Source: Tenacibaculum finnmarkense genomovar ulcerans
GTDB lineage: Bacteria; Bacteroidota; Bacteroidia; Flavobacteriales; Flavobacteriaceae
NCBI RefSeq assembly: GCF_900239495.1
Contig: NZ_OENE01000004.1
Location: 251,218-315,217 of the forward strand
DNA: 64,000 nt
Reading direction: 5' to 3'
Shown here: in pieces, positions 8,395 to 17,621 of the stretch
Position numbering within the stretch: position 1 is the first letter of the stretch
Layout: the number at the start of each line of letters is the position of its first letter
Program-made: the position numbers and the translations under genes
The notes under the pieces: generated by a model
Databases searched by the model: none
Told to the model about the DNA's origin: nothing
The model's input: only the letters and a program-made list of their open reading frames with translations

Positions 8395-9180
8395 ATGAAT
8401 CAACCACTAGCATACGTACATCCCCAAGCAAAAATTGCTAGAAATGTAGTAATAGAACCATTTACCACCATACATTCTAATGTCGAAATCGGCTCAGGAA
8501 CTTGGATCGGTTCAAATGTTACTATTATGGAAGGAGCGCGTATAGGTAAAAACTGTAGAATTTTCCCAGGTGCTGTAATATCAGCAATTCCTCAAGATTT
8601 AAAGTTTGATGACGAGGAAACAACTGTTGTAATTGGTGATAACGTAACCATTAGAGAGTGTGTTACTATCAATAGAGGAACGTCAGATAGAATGAAAACT
8701 GTAATTGGAGACAATTGTTTAATAATGGCATATTGTCATATTGCACACGATTGTTTTGTTGGTGAAAATTGTATTTTTTCAAACAATACTACCTTAGCAG
8801 GGCATGTAACCGTTGGAAGTAACGTGGTGTTAGCAGGTATGGTTGCTGTACATCAATTTGCATCAATAGGAAATCACGCATTTGTAACAGGAGGTTCTTT
8901 AGTTCGTAAAGATGTACCGCCGTATGTAAAAGCAGCTCGTGAGCCGTTATCATATGTAGGAATAAATTCTGTCGGTTTACGCAGACGAGGGTATTCTATC
9001 GAAAAAATTAGAGAAATTCAAGATATATTTAGAATCTTATTTCAACAAAACTTTAATAATTCACAAGCGATTGATATTATAGAAGCTGAAATGGAGGCAA
9101 CTTCAGAACGCGATGAAATTATTCAATTTATAAAAAATTCGCACCGTGGAATTATGAAAGGATATTTTAAATCAAATTAA
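8395..9180 (+). CDS. lpxA: UDP-N-acetylglucosamine acyltransferase
   Basis: 261 residues, the normal size. LpxA makes the first lipid A intermediate by O-acylation of UDP-GlcNAc from hydroxyacyl-ACP. Hexapeptide repeats run from residue 15 to about 190 (IGSGTWIGSNVTIMEGARIG). The catalytic His lies in IMAYCHIAHDCFVG, and RECVTINRGTSD and VHQFASIGNHAFVTGGSLVRKDVPPY are family blocks. A helical C-terminal domain follows from about residue 195. It begins four bases after the lpxC-fabZ stop, in one operon. Confidence 0.96.
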   Translation: MNQPLAYVHPQAKIARNVVIEPFTTIHSNVEIGSGTWIGSNVTIMEGARIGKNCRIFPGAVISAIPQDLKFDDEETTVVIGDNVTIRECVTINRGTSDRMKTVIGDNCLIMAYCHIAHDCFVGENCIFSNNTTLAGHVTVGSNVVLAGMVAVHQFASIGNHAFVTGGSLVRKDVPPYVKAAREPLSYVGINSVGLRRRGYSIEKIREIQDIFRILFQQNFNNSQAIDIIEAEMEATSERDEIIQFIKNSHRGIMKGYFKSN

Positions 9181-9228
9181 TTATAAAAATTAAACTGTAA
9201 TTAGCAGTTTATATTAATACATTACACA

Positions 9229-9795
9229 ATGGCTACAACATCAGATATTAAGAACGGATTATGTATCAGATACAACAACGATATTTATAAAATCATTGAA
9301 TTTTTACATGTAAAACCAGGAAAAGGACCCGCATTTGTAAGAACAAAATTAAAAAGTGTAACCAACGGTAAGGTTGTTGATAATACCTTTCCTTCAGGAA
9401 GAAAACTTGACGACGTTAGAGTTGAAACGCATAAATTTCAATATTTATATAAAGAAGGTGAAACGTTTCACTTTATGAATCAAGAAGATTATACTCAAAT
9501 TACCTTAGAAAAAAGTGCTTTAGATGCACCTGAATTAATGAAAGAAGGAGAGGTAGTTACTATTATTATCAATTCTGAGGATGATATGCCATTATCAGTA
9601 GATATGCCAGCAAGTGTAATTTTAGAAGTTACCCATACTGAACCAGGAGTAAAAGGAAATACCGCTACAAATGCAACAAAACCAGCAACGGTTGAGTCAG
9701 GAGCAATTGTAAATGTGCCATTATTTATCAACGAAGGCGATAAAATTAAGGTAGAAACTACCAAAGGAACGTATCAAGAACGTGTTAAAGCATAA
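9229..9795 (+). CDS. efp: Translation elongation factor P
   Basis: 188 residues, three beta-barrel domains. EF-P relieves ribosome stalling at polyproline. The tip of domain I is HVKPGKGPAFVRTKLK, with Lys32 at the position that other bacteria modify; no modification enzyme is encoded nearby. The C-terminal signature region is INEGDKIKVETTKGTYQERV. It lies 48 bases after lpxA and may be read through from the lipid A operon. A UUCG-loop hairpin with a T-run follows the stop. Confidence 0.96.
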   Translation: MATTSDIKNGLCIRYNNDIYKIIEFLHVKPGKGPAFVRTKLKSVTNGKVVDNTFPSGRKLDDVRVETHKFQYLYKEGETFHFMNQEDYTQITLEKSALDAPELMKEGEVVTIIINSEDDMPLSVDMPASVILEVTHTEPGVKGNTATNATKPATVESGAIVNVPLFINEGDKIKVETTKGTYQERVKA

Positions 9796-9799
9796 ATTT

Positions 9800-9828
9800 A
9801 TTCCCACTTCGGTGGGAATTTCTTTTTT
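9800..9828 (+). terminator. Intrinsic terminator after efp
   Basis: An eight-pair stem ATTCCCAC/GTGGGAAT closed by a TTCG tetraloop in the stable C(UUCG)G context, followed by TTCTTTTTT. It ends three bases before the next start codon (9832), so the downstream gene must be expressed by read-through or from a promoter within efp. Confidence 0.8.
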
Positions 9829-9831
9829 AGA

Positions 9832-10758
9832 ATGAAATTTAAAAATATACAAACTTTAAAGCAAATAGCTACTTTATTAGACGTAGCATTTGTAGGAGAT
9901 GAAAATTTCCCTATAAAAGGAATCAATGAAATTCATGTGGTAACACCTGGCGATATTGTTTTTGTTGATCATCCTAAATATTATGAAAAGGCATTAAAAT
10001 CGGCAGCAACTACCGTTTTAATCAATAAAAAAGTGGATTGCCCAGTAGGAAAAACATTGTTAATTTCCGATGATCCGTTTGCTGATTTTAATAAAATAAC
10101 CAAACATTTTAATCCGTTTATAGCATCGAAAGAACGTATTTCTGAAAGCGCTATTATAGGAGAAAATACTATTATTCAACCAAATGTTTTTATAGGCGAT
10201 GATGTTCTTATCGGTAAAAATTGTTTGATTCATCCTAATGTTACTATTTATAGCGATACTGTTATCGGTAATAATGTTACCATTCATGCAAATACTGTTT
10301 TAGGAGCTGATGCTTTTTATTATAAAAATAGAGCAGAAGGTTTTGATAAATTGTTATCAGGAGGAAAAGTTGTTTTAGAAGATAATGTCGATTTAGGTGC
10401 TTCTTGTACTATTGATAAAGGAGTTACAGGAAATACCACTATTGGCGCAGGAACTAAAATTGACAATCAAGTACATGTTGGTCATGATACGGTTATTGGT
10501 AAAAAATGTTTAATCGCATCGCAAACAGGAATTGCAGGGTGTGTTATTATTGAAGATGAGGTAACTATTTGGGGACAAGTAGGTACAAATAGCGGAATTA
10601 CCATAGGTAAAGGAGCTGTAATACTTGGGCAAACAGGTGTTACAAAATCAGTAGAAGGCGGTAAATCGTATTTTGGAACACCTGTTTCAGAATCGAGAAA
10701 TAAGCTAAAAGAATTAGCAGAAATAAAACGCTTTTTAAAAGAACAAAAAAAGAAATAA
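9832..10758 (+). CDS. LpxD-like hexapeptide acyltransferase (paralogue)
   Basis: 308 residues. An N-terminal domain resembling the LpxD uridine-binding domain (GINEIHVVTPGDIVFVDHPKYYEKAL) is followed by left-handed beta-helix repeats and a short Lys-rich tail. A His corresponding to the LpxD catalytic residue is present in NQVHVGHDTVIGK, so it could be active. It is about 40 residues shorter than the LpxD at 5966. Genes of this kind are usually labelled UDP-3-O-acylglucosamine N-acyltransferase, but the true substrate is not known to me. Its start is squeezed against the efp terminator. It lies between efp and sucD. Confidence 0.85.
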   Translation: MKFKNIQTLKQIATLLDVAFVGDENFPIKGINEIHVVTPGDIVFVDHPKYYEKALKSAATTVLINKKVDCPVGKTLLISDDPFADFNKITKHFNPFIASKERISESAIIGENTIIQPNVFIGDDVLIGKNCLIHPNVTIYSDTVIGNNVTIHANTVLGADAFYYKNRAEGFDKLLSGGKVVLEDNVDLGASCTIDKGVTGNTTIGAGTKIDNQVHVGHDTVIGKKCLIASQTGIAGCVIIEDEVTIWGQVGTNSGITIGKGAVILGQTGVTKSVEGGKSYFGTPVSESRNKLKELAEIKRFLKEQKKK

Positions 10759-10785
10759 AAGTTTCACAAATCAATTACAAAAAAC

Positions 10786-10793
10786 TATTTTTG
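10786..10793 (+). promoter_or_regulatory. Bacteroidota -7 promoter element of sucD
   Basis: TATTTTTG matches TAnnTTTG exactly, 26 bases before the sucD ATG. TTAC about 10 bases upstream is too close to be the -33 element, which I could not define. Confidence 0.55.
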
Positions 10794-10819
10794 TAAAGCT
10801 TAAATAAAAAAAATATACC

Positions 10820-11707
10820 ATGAGTGTTTTAGTAAATAAAGATTCAAAAATTATAGTTCAAGGTTTTACAGGAAGTGAAGGTACTTTTCACGCTGGTCAA
10901 ATGATCGATTACGGAACAAACGTCGTAGGAGGTGTAACACCAGGTAAAGGAGGACAAGAGCACATAGGTAAACCAGTTTTTAATACGGTTGACGAAGCTG
11001 TACAAAAAGTAGGAGCAGATACTTCTATTATTTTTGTACCACCAGCATTTGCTGCTGATGCTATTATGGAATCTGCTGAAGCAGGAATTAAAGTAATCAT
11101 TTGTATTACCGAAGGAATTCCTACAGCTGATATGGTAAAAGTAAAGTCTTATATCGATCAATTAGATGATTGTAGATTAGTAGGTCCTAACTGTCCAGGG
11201 GTAATTACTCCAGATGAAGCAAAAGTTGGTATTATGCCAGGTTTTATCTTCAAAAAAGGAAAAGTTGGAATCGTTTCTAAGTCAGGAACTTTAACGTATG
11301 AAGCGGCTGATCAAGTTGTAAAACAAGGATACGGAATTACAACTGCAATCGGTATTGGTGGAGATCCAATTATTGGAACTACTACAAAAGAAGCTGTTGA
11401 GTTATTAATGAATGACGATGAAACAGAAGCAATCGTTATGATTGGTGAAATCGGTGGTAACTTAGAAGCAGAAGCTGCTCGTTGGATTAAAGCAGATGGT
11501 AACCGTAAGCCAGTTATTGGTTTTATCGCAGGTCAAACTGCACCAGCTGGTAGAACAATGGGACATGCAGGTGCAATTGTAGGTGGTGATGATGATACTG
11601 CACAAGCAAAAATGAAAATTTTAGCTGAAAATGGAGTACACGTTGTAGATTCTCCAGCTAAAATTGGTGAAATGGTTGCAAAAGTATTAAAAGATGTTTT
11701 AGTATAG
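10820..11707 (+). CDS. sucD: Succinate--CoA ligase, alpha subunit
   Basis: 295 residues. It is the TCA-cycle subunit that carries the phosphohistidine and binds CoA, making succinate from succinyl-CoA with NTP formation. The CoA-binding N-terminus has [22 protein letters not shown] and VNGT-like [12 protein letters not shown]. The phosphorylated His is in [10 protein letters not shown] near residue 250, preceded by [14 protein letters not shown]. The beta subunit (sucC) is not adjacent. The gene has its own promoter and a perfect terminator. Confidence 0.96.
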   Translation: MSVLVNKDSKIIVQGFTGSEGTFHAGQMIDYGTNVVGGVTPGKGGQEHIGKPVFNTVDEAVQKVGADTSIIFVPPAFAADAIMESAEAGIKVIICITEGIPTADMVKVKSYIDQLDDCRLVGPNCPGVITPDEAKVGIMPGFIFKKGKVGIVSKSGTLTYEAADQVVKQGYGITTAIGIGGDPIIGTTTKEAVELLMNDDETEAIVMIGEIGGNLEAEAARWIKADGNRKPVIGFIAGQTAPAGRTMGHAGAIVGGDDDTAQAKMKILAENGVHVVDSPAKIGEMVAKVLKDVLV

Positions 11708-11735
11708 TTTTTAAACTAGACAAACAATATATCTA

Positions 11736-11769
11736 AAAAATCCGTTGAATTTAAATTCAACGGATTTTT
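11736..11769. terminator. Bidirectional terminator after sucD
   Basis: A perfect 17-base inverted repeat (core TCCGTTGAATTT/AAATTCAACGGA) flanked by A-run and T-run, 28 bases after the sucD stop. Confidence 0.88.
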
Positions 11770-11826
11770 ATGTTTTTTAACAGCTTTTTTAATTTTTATT
11801 AGATACTAGTTTTACTATAAAAAGAA

Positions 11827-11949
11827 CTGTCAGTTCGAGTGATTTTTTCCTTCAAAAAATAGTATCGAGAACTTTTTTAGCATCCAAATAATTCAAATTC
11901 TCGATACTATTTTAATTCCTTTTAGTCATTAAAATCACTCGAATTGACA
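11827..11949. repeat. Long hairpin dispersed repeat, copy at 11.8 kb
   Basis: The outer arms CTGTCAGTTCGAGTGATTTT and AAAATCACTCGAATTGACA and the inner arms ATAGTATCGAGAA and TTCTCGATACTAT are nested inverted repeats, so the whole 123-base unit can fold into one long hairpin. It is very close to the unit at 40684-40829. The rest of the 334-base gap to cobN holds AAATCAGGCTGATAACCTGA (11968 on) and a CCTGAACTAAATTCAGG palindrome; no gene was seen. Confidence 0.85.
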
Positions 11950-12041
11950 AAAACCATAAAAAAACTGCGGCAAATCAGGCTGATAACCTGAACTAAATTC
12001 AGGTTGACGGATTCTTGTTTTCTACTAATTTTAAAAACAAT

Positions 12042-15000
12042 TTACTCCGTTATAGCATCGGCATTTTTATAAATTTCTTTTAATTCTTCTATAGTTTCTT
12101 CGGATGGATTTTCCCATAAACCTCTTTGAATTGCTTCCAACATACGTTCCGACATATCTTTTAAAGCCCAAGGATTATGTTCTTCGATAAAAGCTTTATT
12201 ATCATCATCAAACAAATATTTTTCTGTAATTTGCTGATACATAAAATCTTCAATTAAATTCGTTGTAGCATCATAAGCAAATAAATAATCCATGGTAGCA
12301 GCCATTTCAAAAGCGCCTTTATAGCCGTGTTCTTGCATACCTTGCATCCATTTCGGGTTTACAACTCGAGATCGAAATACTTTTAATAATTCTTCTTTTA
12401 AAGATTTTACCTTCGGATTATCAGGGCGAGAATGATCACCAAAATAAGTTTCAGGTTGCGATCCTTTTATGGTATTTACAGCAGCCGTCATTCCTCCTTG
12501 AAACTGATAATAATCATCAGAATCTAAAATATCATGTTCTCTATTATCTTGATTTTGCATGACAACTTCAATATTCGATAATCGTTTTTTAAAGGTTTCA
12601 TGTGCCGATTTTCCACTGTTATTTTTACCTGAATATGCGTAACCACTCCAATTAATATAAGCGTTTGCTAAATCATCCGAAGTAGTCCAGTTTTTACCAT
12701 CAATTAAACCTTGTAAACCAGCTCCATAAGCACCAGGTTTTGAACCAAAAACTCGATATAAAGCTCTTTCATTGGCTTGTTTTTCATCTAAGCCTTCTTC
12801 TTGCCATTGTTGTTTTTCTTGTTCAAAACGTTTTTTTATAGGGTTTTGTTCCGCTGTTTCATCCAAAGAAGCTACTTTTTCAATAGCCGAATTAAACAGC
12901 GAAATTAAATCAGGAAAAGCATCTCTAAAAAAACCAGAAATACGTAACATTACATCAACTCTAGGTCTTTTCAATTCTAAAGTAGAAAGCACTTTAAAAT
13001 CTTTAACTCTTCGATTACTTCCTTGCCAAACGGGTTTTACACCGATTAACGCCAAAGCTTGTGCAATATCATCGCCACTAGTTCGCATGGTAGAAGTTCC
13101 CCAAACCGATAAACCGATAGAAGTAGGATATTCGCCGTTTTCTTGTAAATAGCGATCAATAATATTTTGCGCACTTTTTTGTCCTATTTGATACGCAGTT
13201 TCAGACGGAACAGTTCGAACATCAACAGAATAAAAATTTCTTCCAGTAGGTAAAATATCGATGCGTCCTCTTGTTGGCGCACCAGAACCTCCCGCAGGAA
13301 TATAGTGTCCGTTTAAGCCTTTAATTAAATGGGTTATTTCAGTATTTGTTTTGTGTAAAACAGGTAATGTATGTTGGTTTATATAAGTGATTATTTCTGT
13401 TGTATAATCGCCAATATTTTCAATTTCTTTGTTATTTAATAATTGATTTACGATGTTTTTGGCTTTATTTTCTAACAATTCAACAGCTTGTCCGAAAGTT
13501 CGACAATGAATTCCGAAAATATTTTTGTCAAAAATATCCGAATAAACAACATTTATAGGATCAAAATTAAGTTGTAAATCTTCGGATAAACATTGTGTAA
13601 TTCCTTTTAAATTTCCTTGAGGTAAGCGATGTAAGGCAACAATTAAATCGACTAATTTTTCTTGTCTTGGTAATTTTCCTAAAATATGTAAACCACCTCT
13701 AATTTGCGATTCTTTTAATTCACATAAATAACCGTCAATAACTTCTAATAAGGCATCAATATCTTTTCCATCTTGATTTAAATCTGATTTAAGATGCGTT
13801 TCATTTACTAAGTTTTCAATTTTAGTTTTAATCAGCGAAGCACGTTTTGTATCAACTAAAGCCGATTCATAAAATTCATCAATTAAAAGCTCTAGTTTTA
13901 GTAAATCGCCATAATTTTCTGCCCGTGTCATTGGCGGAATTAAATGGTCTAAAATAACGGCTTGATTTCTTCTTTTGGCTTGTGTTCCTTCACCAGGATC
14001 ATTAATAATAAAAGGATAAAAATGAGGAATTGCTCCTAGAATTGCCGCAGGAAAACAAGTTTCTTTGCTCAAAGCGACACTTTTTCCCGGCAACCATTCT
14101 AAATTTCCATGTTTACCAATATGCACTAAAGCATCCGCATTAAAGCTGTGTTGTAGCCAAATATAATACGCCAAATAAGCATGTGGTGGCGGTAAATCGG
14201 GCGAATGATAACTTGCTTGTAAATCTAAATTATAACCTCTACTTGGCTGAATACTAATAAATATATTATCAGAAAGAAATCCTGGGATTAAAAAATAACC
14301 ATTTTGAGAATCTTCTTTATAATTAGGAGATTTTTCAGGATTTCCCCATTGTTTTTCTACTTTTTCACGAAGTTCTGCGGATAATTGATGGTAGTATTTA
14401 TAAAAAATAGCGGCATCTAACTTAATTGTTTGTCGTTCGTTTAAGCTATTTATTGTTTCTAAATCGTTGGTTACAGCGTTTGTTAATTTATCTATAAGTT
14501 GATTTGTTGTTATTGGAAAATCATCTGATAAACTATAATTTTCTTCGGATAATTTAGCTAATATTTGCAAGGTACTTTGTGGTGTATCTAAACCAACACC
14601 GTTTGCTAAACGACTATTTTTATTCGGATAATTAGGTAAAACTAAGGCTATTTTTTTATCAGAATTATTTTTATTTTGAAGATTTATCCAATTTTTTGCC
14701 ATTTTAGCAACAAATTCACAACCTTCAATATTTGGAACATAAGAAACGACTTCCGAATCGGTTAGAGCATCTTTTTCAATCGATTCTTTAAATGAAATAA
14801 CTTTTGATATAATTTTTCCATCAACTTCTGGCAAGGCAATATTCATGGCAATATCAGTAGGAGGTAAGCCAAAATTACCTTCTAACCAGCTTTCTTTGTT
14901 GCAACTTCCCATGATTGCCTGAATAACAGGAACGTTAAAAACATCAAACAAACTTTGCGTAGTATCATGAAATCCTTGCACACTAAAACCAGTTGTATTT

Positions 15001-15800
15001 ATAATAACTTGCGGTTTTTCTATGTGATGTGATTTAAGTAAATCAAAAATTTGTTGTTGAATATCTTGTTCTCGATATCCTGCTGCCATTAATGCGGTAG
15101 CTGAAATCCCTTCAGCTTCTAAGGAATCAATAATACTGTGGATAGGAGCTAAATTATTAGATAAATAGTAGCTTCGATATCCAAAAATGATGGCTTTTTT
15201 TTTGGTGCTTTTGGCTTTTAAAGTAGTATAAATTCCTTCTTTTGGATGATATAAAAATAAATCAGGAATCGTTTTAATTGCATTCGGAATTACTTTTGCA
15301 TCAGTAATTCGATTGCTAATTAATTGCAATGCCGATTGACAATTTTCAATACCTCCAGATTGAATGTATTTCCAAATAATATCCACATCTTTTAAAGGAA
15401 TATTTGACGATTGCATCAACTCTAAATCTGGCTTGTTATCACCAGGTAAAAACAGTAACTGAATATTATTTTCTTCACAACATTCAGTTACAGCTTCACA
15501 GAGATAATTGTAATATGCTTTTCCTCCTAAAAGTTTAAGTACCACAATTTTTGCGGTAGCAATAACTTCATCAACATAGGTATCAATAGTTAATTCTTGC
15601 TTAAAATAACTAAGGTTGGCAAACCTGAAAGAAGGCGTTTTTTCTACAGAATTATGTATTAATTTGTAGGCATTATTCATCATAAATAAATCAGAATCTG
15701 CAGAAGATAAAAAAACAATATCTCCTGGAGATTGGTCGATGTAAAACACTCCTTCATCATTAGGATTCCAGCCTCCTGGTATGGTAGATATTAAATGCAC
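12042..15800 (-). CDS. cobN: Cobaltochelatase large subunit CobN
   Basis: 1252 residues, the usual size of the CobN/BchH family. It binds the corrin and inserts Co(II) in an ATP-driven complex. Family blocks include PPPHAYLAYYIWLQ, LVHIGKHGNLEWLPGK, GSGAPTRGRIDILPTGRNFYSVD (quoted in parts: PTGRNFYSVD), IGLSVWGTSTMRTSGDDIAQ and WMQGMQEHGYKGAFEMA near the C-terminus. The best start is GTG at 15800, directly before HLISTIPGGWNPNDE, since no ATG precedes this conserved opening. It is the last gene of the B12 locus. The AAA+/VWA partner at 19536 probably supplies the motor. A CbiX chelatase also exists in the cluster, so the division of labour is unclear. Confidence 0.94.
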   Translation of the reverse strand: MHLISTIPGGWNPNDEGVFYIDQSPGDIVFLSSADSDLFMMNNAYKLIHNSVEKTPSFRFANLSYFKQELTIDTYVDEVIATAKIVVLKLLGGKAYYNYLCEAVTECCEENNIQLLFLPGDNKPDLELMQSSNIPLKDVDIIWKYIQSGGIENCQSALQLISNRITDAKVIPNAIKTIPDLFLYHPKEGIYTTLKAKSTKKKAIIFGYRSYYLSNNLAPIHSIIDSLEAEGISATALMAAGYREQDIQQQIFDLLKSHHIEKPQVIINTTGFSVQGFHDTTQSLFDVFNVPVIQAIMGSCNKESWLEGNFGLPPTDIAMNIALPEVDGKIISKVISFKESIEKDALTDSEVVSYVPNIEGCEFVAKMAKNWINLQNKNNSDKKIALVLPNYPNKNSRLANGVGLDTPQSTLQILAKLSEENYSLSDDFPITTNQLIDKLTNAVTNDLETINSLNERQTIKLDAAIFYKYYHQLSAELREKVEKQWGNPEKSPNYKEDSQNGYFLIPGFLSDNIFISIQPSRGYNLDLQASYHSPDLPPPHAYLAYYIWLQHSFNADALVHIGKHGNLEWLPGKSVALSKETCFPAAILGAIPHFYPFIINDPGEGTQAKRRNQAVILDHLIPPMTRAENYGDLLKLELLIDEFYESALVDTKRASLIKTKIENLVNETHLKSDLNQDGKDIDALLEVIDGYLCELKESQIRGGLHILGKLPRQEKLVDLIVALHRLPQGNLKGITQCLSEDLQLNFDPINVVYSDIFDKNIFGIHCRTFGQAVELLENKAKNIVNQLLNNKEIENIGDYTTEIITYINQHTLPVLHKTNTEITHLIKGLNGHYIPAGGSGAPTRGRIDILPTGRNFYSVDVRTVPSETAYQIGQKSAQNIIDRYLQENGEYPTSIGLSVWGTSTMRTSGDDIAQALALIGVKPVWQGSNRRVKDFKVLSTLELKRPRVDVMLRISGFFRDAFPDLISLFNSAIEKVASLDETAEQNPIKKRFEQEKQQWQEEGLDEKQANERALYRVFGSKPGAYGAGLQGLIDGKNWTTSDDLANAYINWSGYAYSGKNNSGKSAHETFKKRLSNIEVVMQNQDNREHDILDSDDYYQFQGGMTAAVNTIKGSQPETYFGDHSRPDNPKVKSLKEELLKVFRSRVVNPKWMQGMQEHGYKGAFEMAATMDYLFAYDATTNLIEDFMYQQITEKYLFDDDNKAFIEEHNPWALKDMSERMLEAIQRGLWENPSEETIEELKEIYKNADAITE

Positions 15801-15831
15801 ATTTTTAGTTTTTTAGTTAGATATATTATAA

Positions 15832-16341
15832 TTAAATATTGTTGTTTAATAAGGAAGTCATTTTTTCATATGGGGTTTTCCAATCTAACTGTTTAAAAGG
15901 GGTTTTGTTTAATTTATTTGTCATTTCTCTGATTACAGAAGAATTAAAAATAGAATATTCAAACTTAAAATAATTTAGCTTTTCAATATTATAATTAAGA
16001 ATACCAATACTTTTTCTGTTATTATTTGTTGAATTAAATGCTATTTGCCCAATTTTTGAAGATATTACGTCATAATCAATCGCTATTTTTTCAAATAATA
16101 ATTGCTGATGTAAGTTTTCAATAAATAATGTATCAAGATTATTAATATCTTTCACAGAGAAACGAGGAATTATTACAGAAAAAAAAGTCTCCGAATTAAC
16201 AAAAAGAATACACTTTTTTTTAGCAATATAAAAAACATTAGCATTCCAATTTCCAAGGTTATTTTCATGAGTTAAAGTCTTATCCTCAATTTTTTTATGG
16301 ATTATTTTCTCTAGTTTTTTTGTTGTGAAAATATTTGTCAT
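15832..16341 (-). CDS. DUF6933 family protein
   Basis: 169 residues, soluble, no signal peptide. The N-terminal TNIFTTKKLEKII and the block LGNWNANVFYIAKKKCILFVN, followed by a hydrophobic strand (FFSVIIPRFS) and DTLFIENLHQQL, match the DUF6933 pattern as I remember it. No catalytic motif is known. It sits between cobW and cobN (10 and 31 bases away) on the same strand, so it is probably co-transcribed with them, which is the only hint of a link with metal or cobalamin handling. Confidence 0.65.
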   Translation of the reverse strand: MTNIFTTKKLEKIIHKKIEDKTLTHENNLGNWNANVFYIAKKKCILFVNSETFFSVIIPRFSVKDINNLDTLFIENLHQQLLFEKIAIDYDVISSKIGQIAFNSTNNNRKSIGILNYNIEKLNYFKFEYSIFNSSVIREMTNKLNKTPFKQLDWKTPYEKMTSLLNNNI

Positions 16342-16351
16342 CTGTTAACTG

Positions 16352-17422
16352 TTAATGAGCGTGAGAATGTCCGTGATTGTGACTATGAACATGTGTAATC
16401 ACTTCGTTATTTTTAGTAAGTTCAATATTTTTACCAATAACGACTAAGCTTGTTTTACGTTCTTCATTTTCACCCCAAGGTCTTTCGAAATAATAATCGA
16501 AACGAGAACCAACACCTTGTAAAACCATACGCATTGGCTTATTCGGAATATTTACAAATCCTTTGATTCTATAAATTTCGTGGTCTTCAACAAGTTTTTT
16601 CAAGTCTTTAACCAATGCTTTAATATCAGCAGTTTCAGTATGTTCTAATAAAACAGTTTTAATATCATCATTATGGTGATGGTGATTTCCTGATTTATGG
16701 TGTTCTTCATGAATTGAATGACGATTATCAACATCATCTTCCGCAGAAGCTTCAATACCTAATAATAATGTGTTATCTAATTCACCATTTTCAACAGGAA
16801 TTATTTTGATGTTAGGTCTTGCTTTGGCTGATATTAATTTTTCAATTTCTTCAAATTTTTGGTCATCAACTAAATCTCTTTTACTAACTAGAACTAAATC
16901 GGCACACACTAATTGGTCTAAAAATAATTCTTCAATCGGTGTTTCATGATCTAAAGAATCATCCGCTAAACGTTGTGCTTGTACACGTTCTCTATCGCAA
17001 ATTTCACCTGTTGCAACTCCTACTGCATCGACTACGGTAATAACGGCATCAATAGTAATATGAGGTTTTAAGTCTGGCCAGTTTACCGCTTTTACTAAGG
17101 GTTTAGGCATTGATAAACCTGATGTTTCAATAACAATATGATCAATTTCTTCTTTACGTTCTAGTAATTGTAACATCGATGGTAAAAATTCTTCTTGAAC
17201 CGTACAGCAAATACAACCGTTTGGTAATTGGACTAAATTACAGCCTTGTTCGCCACATTCAGAAGAAGCAATTAATTGACCATCAACATCAACTTCTCCA
17301 AATTCATTAACCAAAACAGCGATGCGTTTTCCATTGGCATTTTTTAACATATTATGTACTAAGGTCGTTTTTCCTACGCCTAAAAATCCTGTAACGATGG
17401 TAATTGGTATCTTCTTATTCAT
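16352..17422 (-). CDS. cobW: CobW-family GTPase metallochaperone
   Basis: 356 residues, COG0523 G3E GTPase. Walker A is GFLGVGKTTLVHN; the metal-binding CxCC motif is in NGCICCTVQEE; the guanine motif is VSKRDLVD. A His-rich linker (about residues 236-255, EEHHKSGNHHHHND) and a His-rich tail (THVHSHNHGHSHAH) frame the C-terminal CobW_C domain. Members of this group deliver cobalt or zinc; in this B12 locus cobalt delivery to the CobN chelatase is the natural reading. It is followed by DUF6933 and cobN, and preceded by a long hairpin repeat that separates it from the adenosyltransferase gene. Confidence 0.92.
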   Translation of the reverse strand: MNKKIPITIVTGFLGVGKTTLVHNMLKNANGKRIAVLVNEFGEVDVDGQLIASSECGEQGCNLVQLPNGCICCTVQEEFLPSMLQLLERKEEIDHIVIETSGLSMPKPLVKAVNWPDLKPHITIDAVITVVDAVGVATGEICDRERVQAQRLADDSLDHETPIEELFLDQLVCADLVLVSKRDLVDDQKFEEIEKLISAKARPNIKIIPVENGELDNTLLLGIEASAEDDVDNRHSIHEEHHKSGNHHHHNDDIKTVLLEHTETADIKALVKDLKKLVEDHEIYRIKGFVNIPNKPMRMVLQGVGSRFDYYFERPWGENEERKTSLVVIGKNIELTKNNEVITHVHSHNHGHSHAH

Positions 17423-17464
17423 TTTTTTAAGTTTTGTTTTATGCGTTTTTTATTGGGTTGTATT

Positions 17465-17587
17465 TTGTCACTTCGAGTGAAATTATTTGTAATAAAATGA
17501 AAAATAATTTTGTATCGAGAAGTATTGTATTGTTCTCGATACAATTTTTACTTCGTTACACTTCTTAAAAATTACTCGAACTGACAG
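17465..17587. repeat. Long hairpin dispersed repeat, divergent copy
   Basis: TTGTCACTTCGAGTGA at the left and TTACTCGAACTGACAG at the right pair, with TTGTATCGAGAA and TTCTCGATACAA nested inside. It has the same architecture as the copies at 11827 and 40684 but a diverged interior (TTTGTAATAAAATGAAAAAT on the left arm, ATTTTTACTTCGTTACA on the right), with pairing largely kept. Confidence 0.8.
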
Positions 17588-17621
17588 TGTCCTGTTAAAT
17601 AATTAATCAGAAAAAATCAAC

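Noticed and set aside
10844..11161. 105-residue minus-strand frame inside sucD
   Set aside because: Shadow of the well-supported sucD frame.
12772..13152. 126-residue plus-strand frame inside cobN
   Set aside because: Antisense shadow of a strongly conserved cobN region.
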